From NCBI RefSeq assembly GCF_900116705.1, contig NZ_FPBP01000002.1, positions 5,714 to 69,713 on the forward strand: 64,000 bases of DNA. The letters run 5' to 3'. Every line of letters begins with the position of its first letter. Position 1 is the stretch's first letter. The notes beneath the pieces were generated by a model. That model was not told the origin of the DNA and made no database searches. It saw only the letters and a list, made by a program, of their open reading frames with translations. The stretch comes from Halomonas korlensis (GTDB lineage: Bacteria; Pseudomonadota; Gammaproteobacteria; Pseudomonadales; Halomonadaceae). The position numbers and the translations under genes are program-made. Below are positions 7,656 to 16,100 of the stretch, one piece after another.

Positions 7656-9814
7656 GTCTTCGCCGAGATATCTTCCACCTCGTAAAACCTTGTCAGCTCG
7701 GAGTCCAGCTGGAAGCGCCGTTGATTGTTGGAGAATACCAGCGTACCGCCCGGGGCGAGTCGTGCCATGGCCAGGCGCACCAGGCGGCCATGGTCGCGCT
7801 GCACGTCGAGGGTGTCCGCCATCTTCTTGGAATTGGAGAAGGTGGGAGGGTCGAGAAAGATCAGGTCGAACTCGGTGCCGGCGGTTTCCAGCCAGCGCAG
7901 GCAGTCGTCGCGCACTACACGGTGGCGGCTCGGGTCGAGTCCGTTAAGTGCGAAGTTATCGCGCGCCCAGTCCAGATAGGTATTGGACAGATCGACGCTG
8001 ACGCTCTCGCTGGCTCCGCCGGGCGTCTCGGCGTCCGCTTTCTGCGGCCCCAGGGCGGCATGCACGGTCGCAGCACCGGTATAGCAGAACAGGTTCAAAA
8101 AACGCTTGCCCACCGCCATGTTTCCGAGCATCCGACGCACGGGACGGTGATCGAGGAAGAGCCCGGTATCGAGATAGTCGCGCAGGTTGACCCACAGTCG
8201 CGCCCGCCCTTCCCTGACCTCGAAGCGCTCGCCGCTGGTGGCTTGTTTGCGGTATTGCGCCTTGCCACTTTGGCGTTCGCGCCGCTTGACCACCAGATTG
8301 TCCGGCGCAATGTCGAGCACCTTGGGGATCACCGACAGCGCATCGAACAGCCGCTTCTGGGCCTGGGCAGGCTCGATGGTTTTCGGCGGCGCATATTCCT
8401 GCACATGTACCCGGTCATCGTAGACATCGATGGCCAAGGCATATTCGGGCATGTCGGCATCGTATAACCGGTAGCAGCGCTCTCCCGACTGCTTGAGCCA
8501 CTTGCGTAACCGCTTGTGGTTCTTGATCAGTCGATTGGCAAACATTTGCGCGCCCTCCGAGCGAACCGGCGCGGCGTCTGGCGCTGCCTGCGCGCCCACA
8601 TGCTCGGGGACCTGCATCAGCAGCAAGCGGGCGTCCAGCGGGCCATTCTTCAACGAATAGACCTTGTGGGCGCGCAGCCCGATACGATGCCCCAGGTCCG
8701 GGTTGGCGGTGATCACGGCCAGTTGCCAGCCCGGGAAGGCCGCTTTCACCCGCTCTCCCAGCTGACCATAGAGACGCACCAGCTCCGGCAACTCACCGAG
8801 TCGCTCGCCATAAGGCGGATTGGTGATCAACAGCCCTCGGGGTATCTCGGGCAAGCCTTGCGGATTGTCTTGTGGCTTATCTGGTAGATTGACGAGCTCG
8901 CCCAGGCTGGCGCCGTGCAGCTCAATCAAGGCCGGAATTCCCGCCCGCATGGCGTTGGCCTGCGCCGCGGCAAGCGCCGGGGGGCTCTCGTCGAAACCGA
9001 ATAACCGGGCCCTGCAGCGCTTGCGTCCGATGCTCGCCCGCACCTCGGCCTCACGCCGGACCTCTTGCCAAACCGCAGCACGGTGACCGGCCCAGCCATG
9101 GAAACCAAAGCGTTCACGCGCCAGATTGGGCGCTATATCCGCCGCCATCAGGGCCGCTTCGATCAACAGGGTACCCGCGCCGCACAAGGGGTCCACCAAC
9201 GGGGCGCCTTGTTTCGAGAGTGCCGGCCATCCGGCACGCACCAGCAGCGCTGCCGCCAGGTTTTCCTTGAGCGGGGCGTGGCCGACGTCGCGTCGATAGC
9301 CACGCCGATGCAGGCTATCCCCGCTGAAATCCACCCCCAGGGTCAGTCGGCCACGATGCAGATTGGCGTAAAGACGCAGATCAGGGCGCTGGAGGTCGAC
9401 ATCCGGTCGCTCCCGCCCTTCCGCCACCAACCGCTCGACGACCCCATCCTTGACGGTCTGTGCCGCGAAGCGTGTATGGCGGATCGCCTCACTATGTCCA
9501 TGGAAATCCACCGCCAGCGTGCCGCCGGGTTTCAAGTGATTTCGCCAATCGATGGCAGCAGTAGCCTCCCGCAATTCATCGGCGGTTTCGATGCCCTCCT
9601 TGCGCACCAGACACAGCACGATGCGATTGGCCAGCCGTGACCACAGGCAAAATCGGTAAGCGGTTTCGAGGCTGGCCCGCACATGCACGCCAGCCACGGT
9701 CGTCTTGCCGGGCTCGCCACCCAGCGACGCAAGCTCCTCCGCCAGCAGTAGCTCGATCCCTTTCGGGCAGGTGGCAATAAATTCCAGCATGTCAGGCGGT
9801 TGTACTTCATTCAT
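7580..9814 (-). CDS. rlmL: Bifunctional 23S rRNA methyltransferase RlmKL
   Basis: This fused enzyme makes m2G2445 (RlmL half) and m7G2069 (RlmK half) in 23S rRNA. A THUMP domain comes first. The RlmL domain has DPLCGAGTLLIEAAL and TNPPYGERLGE. The RlmK domain near the C terminus has LNLFCYTGAATVHAAL and LDPPTFSNSKKM. At 744 residues it is ~40 longer than E. coli RlmL; part of this is an insertion (KADAETPGGASES) after the RlmK glycine loop. The frame is open upstream with a second ATG at 9826 and a TTG at 9856. None of the three has a clear ribosome site, so the start is uncertain. Confidence 0.92.
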   Translation of the reverse strand: MNEVQPPDMLEFIATCPKGIELLLAEELASLGGEPGKTTVAGVHVRASLETAYRFCLWSRLANRIVLCLVRKEGIETADELREATAAIDWRNHLKPGGTLAVDFHGHSEAIRHTRFAAQTVKDGVVERLVAEGRERPDVDLQRPDLRLYANLHRGRLTLGVDFSGDSLHRRGYRRDVGHAPLKENLAAALLVRAGWPALSKQGAPLVDPLCGAGTLLIEAALMAADIAPNLARERFGFHGWAGHRAAVWQEVRREAEVRASIGRKRCRARLFGFDESPPALAAAQANAMRAGIPALIELHGASLGELVNLPDKPQDNPQGLPEIPRGLLITNPPYGERLGELPELVRLYGQLGERVKAAFPGWQLAVITANPDLGHRIGLRAHKVYSLKNGPLDARLLLMQVPEHVGAQAAPDAAPVRSEGAQMFANRLIKNHKRLRKWLKQSGERCYRLYDADMPEYALAIDVYDDRVHVQEYAPPKTIEPAQAQKRLFDALSVIPKVLDIAPDNLVVKRRERQSGKAQYRKQATSGERFEVREGRARLWVNLRDYLDTGLFLDHRPVRRMLGNMAVGKRFLNLFCYTGAATVHAALGPQKADAETPGGASESVSVDLSNTYLDWARDNFALNGLDPSRHRVVRDDCLRWLETAGTEFDLIFLDPPTFSNSKKMADTLDVQRDHGRLVRLAMARLAPGGTLVFSNNQRRFQLDSELTRFYEVEDISAKTFDPDFKRRPSLHHCFLIRHRETSA

Positions 9815-9845
9815 GGACGGGACCATCGACAAGGTGAGCAATAAA

Positions 9846-9896
9846 GTCGACTTCAAGACGACCGGGTGAACGGGATGTTACAAAACATCAGTCGAC
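9846..9896. repeat. Nested inverted repeats between rlmKL and rmf
   Basis: GATGTT (9874-9879) and AACATC (9884-9889) form a short inverted repeat. It is flanked by two copies of the self-complementary GTCGAC (9846-9851 and 9891-9896). It sits upstream of the divergent genes rlmKL and rmf, so it could be an operator or a leader structure. Nothing shows which. The remaining 200 nt before rmf hold a 10-bp direct repeat (TGTCATGGCG at 10041 and 10054). Confidence 0.35.
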
Positions 9897-10100
9897 AAAG
9901 CCGAGCGTGATGGGCTATCACTGAGGTGCTAGCTAGTGAAAAACGCATGTGTTTCCTGCCATTGGGGCTTTACCCAGCATGGCAGTCAAGGTTTGGCGCT
10001 GGGTATTCGAAAAAGCCCGAACTTGTTGTAGTGGATCCTTTGTCATGGCGGCATGTCATGGCGAATAATCCAGATCGGTACCTTATCAAGAGGTAGTCCA

Positions 10101-10307
10101 ATGAAACGACAGAAACGTGATCGCTTCCAGCGTGCCTATCTTCATGGCTACAAGGCGGGGGTCTCCGGCCGCTCCCGAGATGACTGCCCCAGTCAAGAAA
10201 TCAATCTTCGCGAATACTGGATGAGCGGTTGGCGTGAAGGTCGTGGGGACCAATGGTCCGGGATGACGGGAGTCTCGGGCATTCACAAGAACCCCATGGT
10301 GATATAA
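10101..10307 (+). CDS. rmf: Ribosome modulation factor RMF
   Basis: RMF binds 30S subunits in stationary phase and pairs 70S ribosomes into inactive 100S dimers. The 68-residue basic protein begins MKRQKRDRFQRAYLHGYKAG, closely like E. coli RMF. It keeps the GRSRDDCP and WMSGWREGR segments, then runs ~13 residues longer at the C terminus. The ATG follows AAGAGGT with suitable spacing. It is monocistronic and ends in a strong terminator that reaches into the 3' end of the convergent pyrD. Confidence 0.95.
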   Translation: MKRQKRDRFQRAYLHGYKAGVSGRSRDDCPSQEINLREYWMSGWREGRGDQWSGMTGVSGIHKNPMVI

Positions 10308-10370
10308 CCCTCTTTATCTGTCCCGTATTTACCGCAGTAATGGCGAGATTTGCGACCGCCAAGGTATCGA

Positions 10371-10396
10371 GCCCGTGCACCATCACGGGCTTTTTT
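10371..10396 (+). terminator. Rho-independent terminator of rmf
   Basis: GCCCGTG (10371-10377) pairs with CACGGGC (10384-10390), followed by six T. It overlaps the stop codon of pyrD (10383-10385), so the two convergent genes share these bases. Confidence 0.9.
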
Positions 10397-11438
10397 GTGC
10401 CTGCCCGCGATCGCCGTGCAAGGCAACGCTATCCGCCAGGGCGCGGGCACATTCCGTCACCAGGCCCGGCCCGCGATAGATAAATCCCGAATAGAGCTGC
10501 ACCAGATCGGCGCCAGCCGCCAGCTTGGCGACGGCTGCCTGCCCGCTGTCGATACCCCCCACGCCGATGATCGGCATGTCGGGGAGCAGGCGACGCAGCT
10601 CGTGGATCATGCTGTTGGAGATCTCGAGCAGCGGTCGACCCGACAGCCCCCCGGCCTCATCGGCATGGGGCAGGCCTGCCACCAAAGGCCGTGATACGGT
10701 GGTGTTGGTGGCGATTACCGCATCGATACCGTGCTGGCGAAGCGAGCGAGCAACCATGCCGGCCTCGTCAACGGTCATGTCCGGGGCGATCTTCACCGCC
10801 AGCGGGACCCGGCGACCGGCGTCCTGGTCGAGTTGGTCCGCCTCGCTGCGCAGCGTGCCGAGAAGCGAGTCAAGATGCTCACCGAACTGCAGGTTGCGAA
10901 GACCCGGCGTGTTGGGTGACGAGATATTCACGGCGACGTAATCGGCATGGGCATGCACCTTGCGCAGGCAGATCAGATAGTCATCGACGGCCTGCTCTAC
11001 CGGCGTGGTGAGATTCTTGCCAATATTGATGCCGACCACGCCCGCGAAGCGGCTGGCCTTCACCCGCGCCACCAGGTGGTCGACACCGGCATTGTTAAAG
11101 CCCATGCGATTGATGATGGCGCCCTGCTCCGGCAGCCGGAACAGCCGAGGGCGCGGGTTACCCTCCTGGGGCTGGGGCGTCACGGTGCCGACTTCGACAA
11201 AACCGAAGCCCAGGGCACCCAGCGCATCCAGATGATCGGCATTCTTGTCGAGCCCGGCCGCCAGGCCGACCCGGTTGGCAAACCGCAGCCCCATCAGCGT
11301 CGTCGGGTCCTCGACCGCCTTGCCGGCGAGCCGTTTGACGAGCCCCAGCCGCGCTGCCACATCGAGCGTCGAGAGGGTCAGGCCATGCGCCGTCTCGGCA
11401 TCGAGGCGAAACAGGATGGAGCGGGCAAGCGAGTACAT
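10383..11438 (-). CDS. pyrD: Dihydroorotate dehydrogenase (quinone), class 2
   Basis: This membrane-associated flavoenzyme oxidises dihydroorotate with quinone in pyrimidine synthesis. The 351 residues include the N-terminal amphipathic helix region of class 2 enzymes (MYSLARSILFRLDAETAHGL), FVEVGTVTPQPQ, the catalytic serine segment NISSPNTPGLR, and FMN phosphate-binding GVGGIDSG. An ATG at 11438 after GGGAG gives the normal class 2 start; an open stretch upstream to 11519 is not conserved. An extended -10 promoter and a palindrome lie upstream. Confidence 0.95.
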   Translation of the reverse strand: MYSLARSILFRLDAETAHGLTLSTLDVAARLGLVKRLAGKAVEDPTTLMGLRFANRVGLAAGLDKNADHLDALGALGFGFVEVGTVTPQPQEGNPRPRLFRLPEQGAIINRMGFNNAGVDHLVARVKASRFAGVVGINIGKNLTTPVEQAVDDYLICLRKVHAHADYVAVNISSPNTPGLRNLQFGEHLDSLLGTLRSEADQLDQDAGRRVPLAVKIAPDMTVDEAGMVARSLRQHGIDAVIATNTTVSRPLVAGLPHADEAGGLSGRPLLEISNSMIHELRRLLPDMPIIGVGGIDSGQAAVAKLAAGADLVQLYSGFIYRGPGLVTECARALADSVALHGDRGQAQKSP

Positions 11439-11489
11439 GAGATCTCCCGGGGCGCGGAAACGAACGCTGGCGACTGGCGGCGAGGGCGG

Positions 11490-11498
11490 AGTATAGCA
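11490..11498 (-). promoter_or_regulatory. Extended -10 promoter of pyrD
   Basis: The minus strand reads TGCTATACT, with TG at 11497-11498 and TATACT at 11490-11495. This is the same nine bases found ahead of icd. No good -35 is seen; the region where it would lie overlaps the palindrome at 11515-11529. Predicted leader is about 45 nt. Confidence 0.55.
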
Positions 11499-11514
11499 GT
11501 GCAGCCGACCCGCC

Positions 11515-11529
11515 ATCACGAATCGTGAT
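11515..11529. promoter_or_regulatory. 15-bp palindrome in the pyrD-mgtE divergent region
   Basis: ATCACGA (11515-11521) and TCGTGAT (11523-11529) are perfectly complementary around one central base. Position over the -35 region of the pyrD promoter suggests an operator. It does not resemble the E. coli PurR box. Role is inferred. Confidence 0.4.
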
Positions 11530-11633
11530 CATCGCATGTGCCGCCGCATGCGGCTTTTATGCTCTACTTAACGACACTCCGGGCCAGCCCTTATAAGTCG
11601 GCCCCTCTTGCTTTTCAGTGCCATGGAGGCGAT

Positions 11634-12986
11634 ATGAACGACACCACCGAGACGCTGGAACATCGCCTTTCCGGTATTCATGCCGCCCTGGTCAAGGATG
11701 AGACCGAACTGGTCGACGAGGTCGTCGCCGACCTGGAGCCGGCCGAGATTGCGCTGCTGCTCGAATCATTGCCGCCCGCCGACCGCATTCGCCTGTGGGA
11801 GCGGGTGCCGGCGGAGGTAGACGGCGAAGTCCTGCTGCATGTCCACGATGAGGTGCGCAGCACCCTGCTCGACGACATGGATCATGCCGAGATCGTCGCC
11901 GCGGCGACGGGCCTGGACACTACCGACCTGGCCGATCTCTTCGAGGATCTACCACAGCTGGTTGCCGAGGACATGCTGCGCTCCATGGACGAGCAGCAGC
12001 GCCAGCGCCTGCAGGAGACCCTCGCCTTCGAGGAAGACAGCGCGGGGCGTCTGATGCGCACCGACACCATCGGGGTGCGCGCCGACGTCAGCCTGGAGAC
12101 GGTGCACCGCTTCCTGCGCTGGAAGGAAACGGTCCCCGACAATACCGATGCGCTGATGGTGGTCGATCGCAATGGCCTGGTGGTCGGCATCTTGCCGCTG
12201 GCGCGTTTGGTCTCCCACGATACCGACATGGCCGTGGCGGACCTGATGGACAGCGACGTGGACTTCATCTCGATGGGCATGAAGTCGCGCGATGTGGCAA
12301 CGCTCTTCCAGACCCACGATCTCTCCTCGGCTCCGGTGGTCGACGACGAGGGCAGGCTGCTGGGGCGAATCGTCATCGAGGATATCGTCGATGTCATTCG
12401 TGACAATTCCGAGCAGGCGTTGATGAACATGGCCGGCCTCGACGAGGAAGAGGACCTGTTCGCTCCGGTGCTGCCCAGCGCGCGGCGTCGGGCGGTCTGG
12501 CTCGGCATCAACCTGCTCACGGCCTTCCTCGCCGCTGGGGTGATCGGGCGCTTCGAGGCCGCACTGGATCAAATCGTCGCCCTTGCCGTGCTCATGCCCA
12601 TCGTGGCGAGCATGGGCGGGATTGCCGGCAGCCAGACCCTCACGCTGGCTATTCGCGGCATGGCGCTGGGTCAGATCAGCCGCACCAACAGCCAGTGGCT
12701 GATGCGCAAGGAGATCGGTATCGCCATACTCAATGGTGTCGGGTGGGCACTGGTGGTCGCCCTGCTGGCCATCCTGTGGTTCAAGAGCCTCGGTATTGGG
12801 GTGATTATTGCCATTGCCCTGGTGATCAATATGCTGGCCGCGGGGATTGCAGGAATCGCGATCCCATTGGTACTCAAGCGCATGGGTATCGATCCCGCCC
12901 TGTCCGGCTCGGTGGTGTTGACCACCGTTACCGACGTGGTGGGCTTCATGGCGTTTCTTGGCCTGGCAACTCTTTTCCTGCTCTAG
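11634..12986 (+). CDS. mgtE: Magnesium transporter MgtE
   Basis: A magnesium channel of the inner membrane. The 450-residue protein has the N-terminal helical gating domain (residues ~1-125), two CBS domains (about 130-255, ending in GRIVIEDIVDVI), and five transmembrane helices from about residue 290 on. The pore helix region contains MGGIAGSQTLTLAIRGMA. The start at 11634 follows GGAGGCGAT. The frame is open upstream to 11538, but without a ribosome site. It ends ...FLL followed by TAG, and the stop-codon region is repeated twice more downstream. Confidence 0.95.
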   Translation: MNDTTETLEHRLSGIHAALVKDETELVDEVVADLEPAEIALLLESLPPADRIRLWERVPAEVDGEVLLHVHDEVRSTLLDDMDHAEIVAAATGLDTTDLADLFEDLPQLVAEDMLRSMDEQQRQRLQETLAFEEDSAGRLMRTDTIGVRADVSLETVHRFLRWKETVPDNTDALMVVDRNGLVVGILPLARLVSHDTDMAVADLMDSDVDFISMGMKSRDVATLFQTHDLSSAPVVDDEGRLLGRIVIEDIVDVIRDNSEQALMNMAGLDEEEDLFAPVLPSARRRAVWLGINLLTAFLAAGVIGRFEAALDQIVALAVLMPIVASMGGIAGSQTLTLAIRGMALGQISRTNSQWLMRKEIGIAILNGVGWALVVALLAILWFKSLGIGVIIAIALVINMLAAGIAGIAIPLVLKRMGIDPALSGSVVLTTVTDVVGFMAFLGLATLFLL

Positions 12987-13014
12987 TTCTGCTCTAGACT
13001 AGTCCTGCTCTAGA
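12978..13014 (+). repeat. Three short repeats of the mgtE stop region
   Basis: CTGCTCTAG occurs three times within 37 nt, beginning with the last codons and stop of mgtE. It looks like local slippage or duplication of the gene's end. The spacing contains adjoining XbaI- and SpeI-like hexamers by chance. Confidence 0.6.
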
Positions 13015-13044
13015 TGCCTTGGCGCGACGCATCCGCTGACAACC

Positions 13045-13104
13045 CTCAACCCCGCCGATTGGCGGGGTTGAGGATAAGGCAAGTACCTCCCCCGATCGGG
13101 GAGG
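13045..13104. terminator. Two hairpins between convergent mgtE and gdhB
   Basis: A perfect 12-bp stem (13045-13056 with 13061-13072, loop GATT) is followed by a 7-bp GC stem (13086-13092 with 13098-13104). Neither has a long T tract. Their place between two converging genes supports termination in both directions. Confidence 0.6.
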
Positions 13105-13109
13105 AAAGG

Positions 13110-16100
13110 TCAATTTTCCTGGTTGCTCTCGGCCAGGTCGACAAGTTCGCGAACGGCCACGGCGAACAGCGGAAAGCCCCCTTGGCTGCCGGTTTTCCCG
13201 ACCTCGGCGATCAGCCGGCACCAGCGCTCATGCATGGCAGCATGCAACTGCAGCCATTGATCCACTCGCTCTACTGCCTCGCGAGGCCCGCCTTCCATCT
13301 TCAGCACGCCGACCGTCAACGCCAGTTGCTGGCGATCGATGTCGTCGCGAAAGCTTTCCCGGGCTTGAGCTTGCCAGCTGTCGCGCACCTTGAGGTCGGT
13401 GACCTGCTGAATCATCCAGGGCAGTTCGAGGCGATCGCCGATTTCGTAGAACACCTCGGCGACCTTCTGCGGCTTCTGGTCGGTCTGTCGGGCCGCCTGG
13501 ATGATGCCAAGGCCGGCATACAGGCTGCCGAAAGCCGCCACCGTAGTGGCCAGCGCCTCGGGCACCCCTGCCGAGACGAAGTCGTCATATCGGGCCCGCC
13601 AGTTTTCGTACTCTTCACCACGAAGCCGCTTGCCGATGTTTTCCTGCAGCTGAACCAGACGCGGCGCGAAATAGGCAATGGCATCCTGAGTACTCATGCC
13701 GGTGCGATGGCGGAGGAACCAGCGAGTGACCCGACGAATCATGCGCATCAGATCCAGCATCATGGTCGACTGCACTCGACTGGGGATCTGGTTGTCCAGT
13801 GCCTCGATCTGTTCCCAGAGACTCGCCAACTGATAGCTTTCACGAGCCACGACATAGGCCCTGGCAATGTCAGCACGGCCAGCGCCCGTGGAGTCTATCA
13901 ATCGTCGTGTGAATACGATCCCCATGTGGTCGACCAGGTCATTGGCCACCTGGGTGGCGACGATCTCGCGCTTCAGGCGATGCGCGTACATTTGGCCGTG
14001 GAAGCGGTTCACCAGCGCGTCCGGGAAGATGCGCTCGACATAGCGGGTAATGACCGGGTCGTCGGGGACGTCCGAGACGATAAGATCGCCCTTGAGCGTG
14101 CTCTTGGCATACGAGATGAGCACCGAAAGCTCGGGCAGCAGCATGCCCTGTTCGTTCGCGACGCGTTCACGCAGCGTCTCGTCCGACGGCAGGAATTCCA
14201 GTTCACGGTCGATCTGCCCCACCGCCTCGAGCTCGCTGATGAAGCGACGAAAGGGGCCTATGCCCTGGCGAGACAGTTGCTCGGCGAGATCGAGCGCCTG
14301 GGTCTGGCGATAGTTGTCGAGAATCACCAGGTCGGCGACATCCTCGGTCATCTCGGCAAGCAACTGGTTGCGCTGCTTGCCCGTCATGTCGCCACTCTCG
14401 ACGACCTCGTCGAGCAGGATCTTGATATTGACCTCATGATCCGAGCAGTTGACCCCGCCGGCGTTGTCGATGAAATCGGTATAGACACGCACGCCCTTGG
14501 CCGCCGCTTCCATGCGCCCGCGCTGGGTCAACCCGAGATTGCCGCCCTCGCCGATCACGCGACAGTTGAGGTCTTGCCCATCGATGCGCAAGGCATCGTT
14601 GGCCTTGTCGCCGACCTCGGCGTCGGTCTCTTCACTGCTCTTGACGTAAGTGCCGATACCGCCGTTCCAGAGCAGGTCCACGTTGGACTTGAGCATGGCG
14701 CGGATCAGCTCATTGGGAGAGAGCTTGTCCTCCTTGATGGCGAAGACTTGCTTCATCGCTTTGGAAATCGGAATCGACTTGGCACTGCGCTTGAAGATAC
14801 CGCCACCCTCGGAGATCAGGCGGGTATCGTAATCCTCCCAGCTCGAGCGCGGCATCGCGAACAACCGGCTGCGTTCGGCAAAGCTCGCCGCCGCATCCGG
14901 CGTGGGATCGACGAAGATATGCAGGTGGTTGAAGGCGCCGACGAGGCAGATCGTCTCGGAGAGCAACATGCCGTTGCCGAACACATCACCCGCCATGTCG
15001 CCAATGCCGACCACGCTGAACTCGTCCACCTGGGTGTTGAGCTCCAGGCCGCGAAAGTGGCGCTTGACCGACTCCCAGGCCCCCTTGGCGGTAATTCCCA
15101 TCTTCTTGTGGTCATAGCCGTTGGCGCCCCCGGAGGCGAAGGCATCACCCAGCCAGTGCCCGTACTCGAGGGAAATCTCGTTGGCGATATCCGAGAACGT
15201 GGCGGTGCCCTTGTCGGCCGCCACCACAAGGTAAGTATCGTCCTCATCGTGGCGAACCACGCTCTGCGGCGGCACCACGTCACCGCCCTTGAGGTTGTCG
15301 GTCACGTCCAGTAGCGCACGAATGAACGTCTTGTAGCAGGCGATCCCCTCGCGCTGCATGGTTTCACGATCGGCGCCTTCCGGCATGCGCTTGCAGATGA
15401 AGCCACCCTTGGCGCCTACCGGAACAATGACCGCATTCTTGACCTGCTGCGCCTTGACCAGCCCCAGCACCTCGGTGCGGAAATCCTCCTGGCGATCCGA
15501 CCAGCGCAGTCCGCCACGGGCTACCTTGCCGCCACGCAGATGCACCCCCTCGACGCGGGGCGAGCAGACGAAAATCTCGAACATCGGCCGAGGCTTGGGC
15601 ATTCCTGTGACCTGGGACGGGTCGAGCTTGAGGGCGATATAGTCCTTGTCGTGTCCCTCTGCGTTGCGCTGATAGTAGTTCGTGCGCAGCGTGGCCTGGA
15701 TGAGCTCGGCATAGCGACGCAGCAACTGGTCGTCATTGAGGCTGGCCACGGCATCGAGAAGGCCGTTGATCCGGCCCAGGCAGGCGTCAATCTGGCCGTC
15801 CCCGGGCCGCTGGTCGGGGTGAAAACGCAACTCGAACAGGACCACCAGTTCGCGGGTAATCTCGGGATGATTGGCCAGCGTGGCTGCCATGTACTCCTGA
15901 GATACCCCGAAGCGGATCTGCTTGAGGTAGCGGGCATAGGCGCGCAGCATGGCCACTTCGCGCCAGTCGAGATTGGCCCCAATAATCAACCGGTTGAAGG
16001 CGTCGTTCTCGGCTTCCCCGATCCAGATACGCTGGAAGGCCTCGACGAAGCTTTCGCGCATATCCTGAAGATTGACCTCGGTGCTGGTGTGGTGCTCCAG

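Noticed and set aside
11543-11558. Magnesium-sensing leader or attenuator of mgtE
   Set aside because: The GCCG/CGGC stem is only 4-5 bp and the leader is too short and unlike known M-box structure.
12990-13014. XbaI- and SpeI-like sites near the mgtE end as a sign of cloned DNA
   Set aside because: They arise from the repeated CTGCTCTAG; the flanks are continuous native sequence with normal genes on both sides.
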